Source: Desulfobulbaceae bacterium (lineage in GTDB: Bacteria; Desulfobacterota; Desulfobulbia; Desulfobulbales; Desulfocapsaceae). Taken from it: a stretch of DNA of 39,271 nt. Every line of letters starts with the position of its first letter. Position 1 is the first letter of the stretch. The DNA lies in contig QKIH01000001.1 in the NCBI GenBank assembly GCA_003249645.1, positions 1 to 39,271 of the forward strand, in the 5' to 3' direction. The translations under genes were made by a program, and so were the position numbers. Of this stretch, positions 36,098 through 39,271 are shown one piece after another. The notes under the pieces are model-generated. The model was given only the letters and a program-made list of their open reading frames with translations. It did no database searches and had not been told where the DNA came from.

Positions 36098-36665
36098 AAC
36101 TGTTAATTACCTGTGTGGAATTTACTCTGGTTATCCTGTCGTTGTCGTTTTCAAAAAAACTGTGTATGTGGCCATGGATAAAATGGGATGGCGAATACTT
36201 GTCTATTAACGCGTTGAAGCTTCTGAATCCCTTGTGGCAAGGGTCTTCAGCATCACGAATATGTCGGGGAGGCGCATGTGATACTACTATGTCCGGCCCT
36301 CCTTTTCGCCAGAGATGAAACCTCATTTTGCTGATCCTCTGTTTCATCTCTATTTCTGAATACTGGTTTTGCCCCCCGTTATACCAGCGGCTTCCGGATA
36401 AGCCCAGAATCTGCTTCCCCTTGAATTTAACGAGTTTTCTATCAATATTCTGGCAGCCTACAGGAGGCGATTCTTTATAACGGATATCGTGGTTGCCAAG
36501 GATAAACATCAGCGGGGCGTGATACTTGTTTCTCAATGAAGTAAGAAATTCAGGAGGCAGGTCACCGCATGAAAATATCAGGTCAATCCCATTCATCACA
36601 GGGTTGCTCCAGTTTGGATCCAGCAACTCCTGTGATACTCTGTCAGAAACTGTTAATATTTTCAA
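36072..36665 (-). CDS. calcineurin-like metallophosphoesterase
   Basis: A 197-residue cytoplasmic phosphoesterase. Metal-site motifs: Asp8 (VSDRV), Asp35 (SCGDLPPE), Asn58-His59 (LGNHD), His130 (VSHAPP), and His166-His168 region (HGHIHSF). In the first motif the usual DxH histidine is replaced (D-R-V), as seen in a subfamily of small bacterial members that start ILTVSD. The substrate is unknown; nucleotides, phospholipids or phosphoproteins are all possible. The gene overlaps the downstream ParB/RAM gene by 26 bases, so the two are one transcription unit and probably work together. The 187 bases upstream (36666-36852) show no gene. Confidence 0.9.
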   Translation of the reverse strand: MKILTVSDRVSQELLDPNWSNPVMNGIDLIFSCGDLPPEFLTSLRNKYHAPLMFILGNHDIRYKESPPVGCQNIDRKLVKFKGKQILGLSGSRWYNGGQNQYSEIEMKQRISKMRFHLWRKGGPDIVVSHAPPRHIRDAEDPCHKGFRSFNALIDKYSPSHFIHGHIHSFFENDNDRITRVNSTQVINSYGFYVFEI

Positions 36666-36852
36666 AATAGGGCCATTCTTTTTGAGGGGATAAATTCTTC
36701 CATGGTAATATTTGTCTAACCAGATTCGGAAAGCTTTTTCAACCAGTCAGCGAATTAAAAAAGTGCTTTTCTATACTGTATGTTAAGCAGTTTACATAGG
36801 CAAGGAGGCTTTGCTATTTTCTCTCCCGCAGCCTCAAGGTCATAGGCAAAGA

Positions 36853-37728
36853 TCAGCCGATACTGCGGAGAAAACTCGACACGGCTTCTCTCACCTGTTC
36901 ATTATGGGTAAAAATGGTCATGTGCTCGCCGCGGTCGGCCAGATATAAGCGGGCTCCGGGTATTCTGTCTGCCAGCTTCTTTCCATGATTCTCAAAGGGA
37001 ACTACCGGGTCGTCGCTGCCATGAATAACCAGGGTTGGCACGCTGATTTGTTCAAGAGGATATTCGGTGGTCTGGGTGACGCGGATATCATTCACCGTAC
37101 CCGGAATACGCTTGGCCATCTGGTCCATGGTGCTGAGGGAGAGATCCCTGTAATAACTCATCAGCCTGTCATCTTTGAGAAGTTTTTCAGCTATGTCCTG
37201 ATGGGAAACCGAGCGTCTGACAGATTTCTCAGTGTTTTTCATAAACCTGCTTCGCATGAGAGAGACCAGAAACGGGATTCGGGCAACAGTCTTCATTATG
37301 GTAAAAGCAAAAGGGATCGGAACATCATTTTTGCCGCCAGTTGTCGAGCACAAAATCAGGCTCCGGCAGCGGTCAGGGTGGCGCAAGGCAAAATGCAGGG
37401 CTGAATATCCGCCTCCTGAAATTGCCATTACAATGACGTGTTGTATGCCAAGTTCATCAAGGAGTGCCGCGAACAGGTCAGCCTGTGCAGACGGAGACTC
37501 TTTTCCACGAAGCGGCGTCTTCAGATAGCCGGGCCGCGATACGGAGATGTATCTGTAGCCTTCTGGGCCGACAGCCTTGCCCAGAATATCCGATTGTTCA
37601 TATCCCCCCATGGCACCATGGATGGTCAGTATGGTTCCGGAAATTGCTCCATGATTGCCTCTTCGTTCTAGATATTCAACTGGTCCGAGTGCGGTATTGA
37701 CAACAATAGATTCCATTTCTTCAGCCAT
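36853..37728 (-). CDS. alpha/beta hydrolase
   Basis: A 291-residue serine hydrolase. Oxyanion-hole HG at 37-38 (TIHGAMGGYEQ), nucleophile Ser104 in MAISGGGYSALHFALRHPDR, acid Asp239 or Asp240 in VIHGSDDPVVPF, and base His269 in RGEHMTIF. A helical cap lies between about 135 and 215. No signal peptide, so cytoplasmic. The start at ATG 37728 is preferred because AGGAG lies 7 bases upstream; the ATG two codons earlier is too close to it. The gene overlaps the end of the TetR-type gene by 8 bases, so it is expressed with the regulator. Substrate unknown (esterase, lactonase or similar). Confidence 0.9.
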   Translation of the reverse strand: MAEEMESIVVNTALGPVEYLERRGNHGAISGTILTIHGAMGGYEQSDILGKAVGPEGYRYISVSRPGYLKTPLRGKESPSAQADLFAALLDELGIQHVIVMAISGGGYSALHFALRHPDRCRSLILCSTTGGKNDVPIPFAFTIMKTVARIPFLVSLMRSRFMKNTEKSVRRSVSHQDIAEKLLKDDRLMSYYRDLSLSTMDQMAKRIPGTVNDIRVTQTTEYPLEQISVPTLVIHGSDDPVVPFENHGKKLADRIPGARLYLADRGEHMTIFTHNEQVREAVSSFLRSIG

Positions 37729-38341
37729 TTTCATTCTCCTGTGTAAAAAACATGCAATACAGCGGTTCCAGGTGGGGGCAGCTTGCTTTCCTGCCGTACA
37801 TGACCTGATGCATTGCTATCCCGTTTATATTATTCCAGAAAAAGAACGCCAAATCCTCAGGCTTTCCTTTCCTGATCGTTCCCAGCTTTTGACCGCTTAG
37901 TAGAATTTCAGCAATGATGTCGTAGGGAATTGAACGTTTGGTGCTGAGTTGTTCTTTTGCCCCGGCAGGGACGCTGACTGAGGCGGCAGCCTGGGTGATC
38001 AGAAGGTGATAGAGACTTGTCTCCGGTTTTGTCCTGATCGTTTTTACCAGCTCATCAATGGCAAATCGGATTTTTGTATGGGGCGGCAAGTCCATCTTTT
38101 CTAGAAACCTGCACGCTTCAATCATTTTATCCAGAGCTGTTCGAATGAGTTCGACGAAGATCTCTTCCTTGGAAGAAAAGTAGTGATAGACGAGGCCATT
38201 GGACATTTCTGTGTGTTTTGCGATATCACCGATTTTTGTCCCTGCCAGGCCGTTCAAGGCAAAGAGTTCCAATGCTCCCAAAAGGATGCGCTCTCTTCTT
38301 TCTTCCTTAACAACCTGGTTTATCTCTTTGTTTCGCCCCAT
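37721..38341 (-). CDS. TetR/AcrR-family transcriptional regulator
   Basis: A 206-residue regulator. The N-terminal DNA-binding domain (about 12-62) has the family pattern RRERILLGALELFALNGLAGTKIGDIAKHTEMSNGLVYHYFSSKEEIFVEL, shown here in part: RILLGALELFALNGLAGT and MSNGLVYHYFSSKEEIF. The C-terminal ligand domain is helical and not diagnostic. The frame extends to 38413, but ATG 38341 has AAGGA eight bases upstream and starts just before the conserved domain. It is co-transcribed with the overlapping hydrolase gene and is divergent from the ThDP enzyme gene at 38673. It probably binds the inverted repeat at 38397-38414 and may control both directions. Inducer unknown. Confidence 0.92.
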   Translation of the reverse strand: MGRNKEINQVVKEERRERILLGALELFALNGLAGTKIGDIAKHTEMSNGLVYHYFSSKEEIFVELIRTALDKMIEACRFLEKMDLPPHTKIRFAIDELVKTIRTKPETSLYHLLITQAAASVSVPAGAKEQLSTKRSIPYDIIAEILLSGQKLGTIRKGKPEDLAFFFWNNINGIAMHQVMYGRKASCPHLEPLYCMFFTQENENG

Positions 38342-38396
38342 AAACAGATCCTTTAGTGTGCTGATAATGTAGATATCGGAAAGCGGTTTAACATTG

Positions 38397-38414
38397 ATTG
38401 AATATTTATTCAAT
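38397..38414. promoter_or_regulatory. candidate TetR-type operator
   Basis: ATTGAAT-ATTT-ATTCAAT is a perfect 7-bp inverted repeat with a 4-bp spacer, 56 bases upstream of the TetR-type start. It contains TGAAT...ATTCA, a common TetR-family operator form. The rest of 38342-38672 holds no gene. A TATAAT (38588-38593) without a good -35 may belong to the ThDP gene. Confidence 0.55.
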
Positions 38415-38672
38415 GAAAATGATTGAAAGTCTCGGCTAATAAAGTGAATTGAAAAAGTGGAACTGCAGCTTGTTCAGCAGCTGCACAACAATAATGAAAA
38501 TTTCGCGCTTCTGTGAGGAGGGACGCAGCCAGTAAAAAAGTGAAATTATGCCAAACTGAAACGGGTTAGGGCCGCTTTTCCTGAAAGTATAATTGATTTC
38601 ATGACCATTGCATCCGGAATGCTTATTTTCTTCAAAGTAGAAGATGCGCTAACATTTGACATGGAGTGAGAC

Positions 38673-39271
38673 ATGAATTCAGCATATACGATTGGAGAAT
38701 ACCTGATCAAAACTCTGGTTGAACATAATGTCAGGCATGTATTCGGCATTCCGGGTGACTATGTTCTTGGCTTTTACGAGTTGATGAATCTCAGTGAGTC
38801 TATCGAAGTTATCAATACCTGTGATGAACAGGGCGCGGGATTTGCGGCAGATGCGTATGCCCGCCTTAACGGCATGGGGGCCGTATGCATTACGTACGGT
38901 GTCGGAGGCCTGAAAATAGCCAATTCTACAGCGCAGGCTCTTGTTGAAAAATCCCCGGTCATTATTATCAGCGGCGGCCCAGGTATGGCGGAAAGGAAAG
39001 AAGACGCCATGCTCCACCATAAAATTCGCGACTTTGATTCGCAGCGGCGAATCTTTCAGGAATTAACCGTCGCCTCAACGCTTCTGCATTCTGGTAAAGG
39101 AGCAAGAGAGGAGATAGACAGGGTCTTTGAGGCCGCATTCAAGTTCAAACAACCTGTTTATATCGAACTTCCCCGCGATATGGTTAACGAACCCTGCAGC
39201 GGAGACTACCGTCTCAGTTCTATCCAGGAAATGAGCAGCGATAAGGCTCTGCAGGAAGCCGTCGCAGAAAC
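38673..39271 (+). CDS. ThDP-dependent decarboxylase (pyruvate/indolepyruvate decarboxylase-like), N-terminal part
   Basis: The first 199 residues of a thiamin-diphosphate enzyme, cut by the window end. The Pyr domain is complete: IGEYLIKTLVEHNVRHVFGIPGDYVL, the catalytic Glu52 in NTCDEQGAGFAADAYARLNG, and ITYGVGGLKIANSTAQALVEKSPVIIISGGPG. This form is closest to the pyruvate/indolepyruvate/phenylpyruvate decarboxylases, rather than acetolactate synthase, judging by the YGVGGL...N stretch. These cytoplasmic tetramers convert 2-oxo acids to aldehydes. GGAG lies six bases before ATG 38673. The substrate-determining and ThDP-binding (GDG) regions are outside the window. Confidence 0.9.
   Translation, partial: MNSAYTIGEYLIKTLVEHNVRHVFGIPGDYVLGFYELMNLSESIEVINTCDEQGAGFAADAYARLNGMGAVCITYGVGGLKIANSTAQALVEKSPVIIISGGPGMAERKEDAMLHHKIRDFDSQRRIFQELTVASTLLHSGKGAREEIDRVFEAAFKFKQPVYIELPRDMVNEPCSGDYRLSSIQEMSSDKALQEAVAE

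Overview
The window looks like chromosomal DNA of a free-living, probably anaerobic Gram-negative bacterium. It most resembles the sulfate-reducing or related Desulfobacterota. The reasons are a Desulfovibrio gigas-type single-cluster ferredoxin, a NorR/sigma-54 circuit, three large orphan hybrid histidine kinases in the style common in that phylum, and an FHA/Ser-Thr kinase/PP2C set. The phylum call is an inference from gene content. No rRNA, tRNA, CRISPR array, phage or intact insertion sequence was seen.

Layout. Positions 1-6200: start of an aldo/keto reductase (cut by the window edge), a membrane hybrid kinase with a c-heme sensor domain, and a nitric-oxide type control point. A NorR-like activator with all five iron-site residues is divergent from a cupin and a ferredoxin, which have a near-perfect sigma-54 promoter and a GT-N7-AC inverted repeat. 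An HPP-family membrane protein (some relatives carry nitrite) follows, with a TTGAC...GTCA palindrome upstream. Positions 6200-13400: arfB, a zinc-ribbon/transmembrane/trypsin-like protease, a translationally coupled pyruvate kinase and BaiN-like flavoprotein, an FKBP, and a radical SAM protein. Positions 13400-23150: a REC-GAF-kinase-REC protein, a Tim44-like protein, pdxH, an orphan ABC-type binding protein, a GH84-like glycosidase without a signal peptide, and a 1064-residue multi-PAS hybrid kinase.

Positions 23678-31594 hold a seven-gene galactose/sugar operon on the minus strand (lacI-type regulator, galT, galK, ABC ATPase, binding protein, two permeases). Its promoter, an operator over the start site, an intercistronic hairpin after the binding-protein gene, and a 25-bp perfect terminal hairpin can all be read directly. 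No galE or mutarotase gene is present here.

Positions 31750-34940 hold FHA protein, membrane Ser/Thr kinase and PP2C phosphatase genes, which together look like one phosphothreonine signalling unit. Next is a metallophosphoesterase gene overlapping a ParB-like/DUF4032-like/Lrp-RAM fusion. The fusion gene is broken by a -1 frameshift; the missing half of its RAM domain is readable in another frame just downstream. The right end has a TetR-type regulator overlapping an alpha/beta hydrolase gene, and divergently the start of a ThDP-dependent decarboxylase, with a TetR-like operator between them.

The most interesting parts are the NorR-cupin-ferredoxin unit with the HPP gene, the broken ParB/RAM gene with its phosphoesterase partner, the unusual protease, and the long perfect hairpin after the sugar operon.
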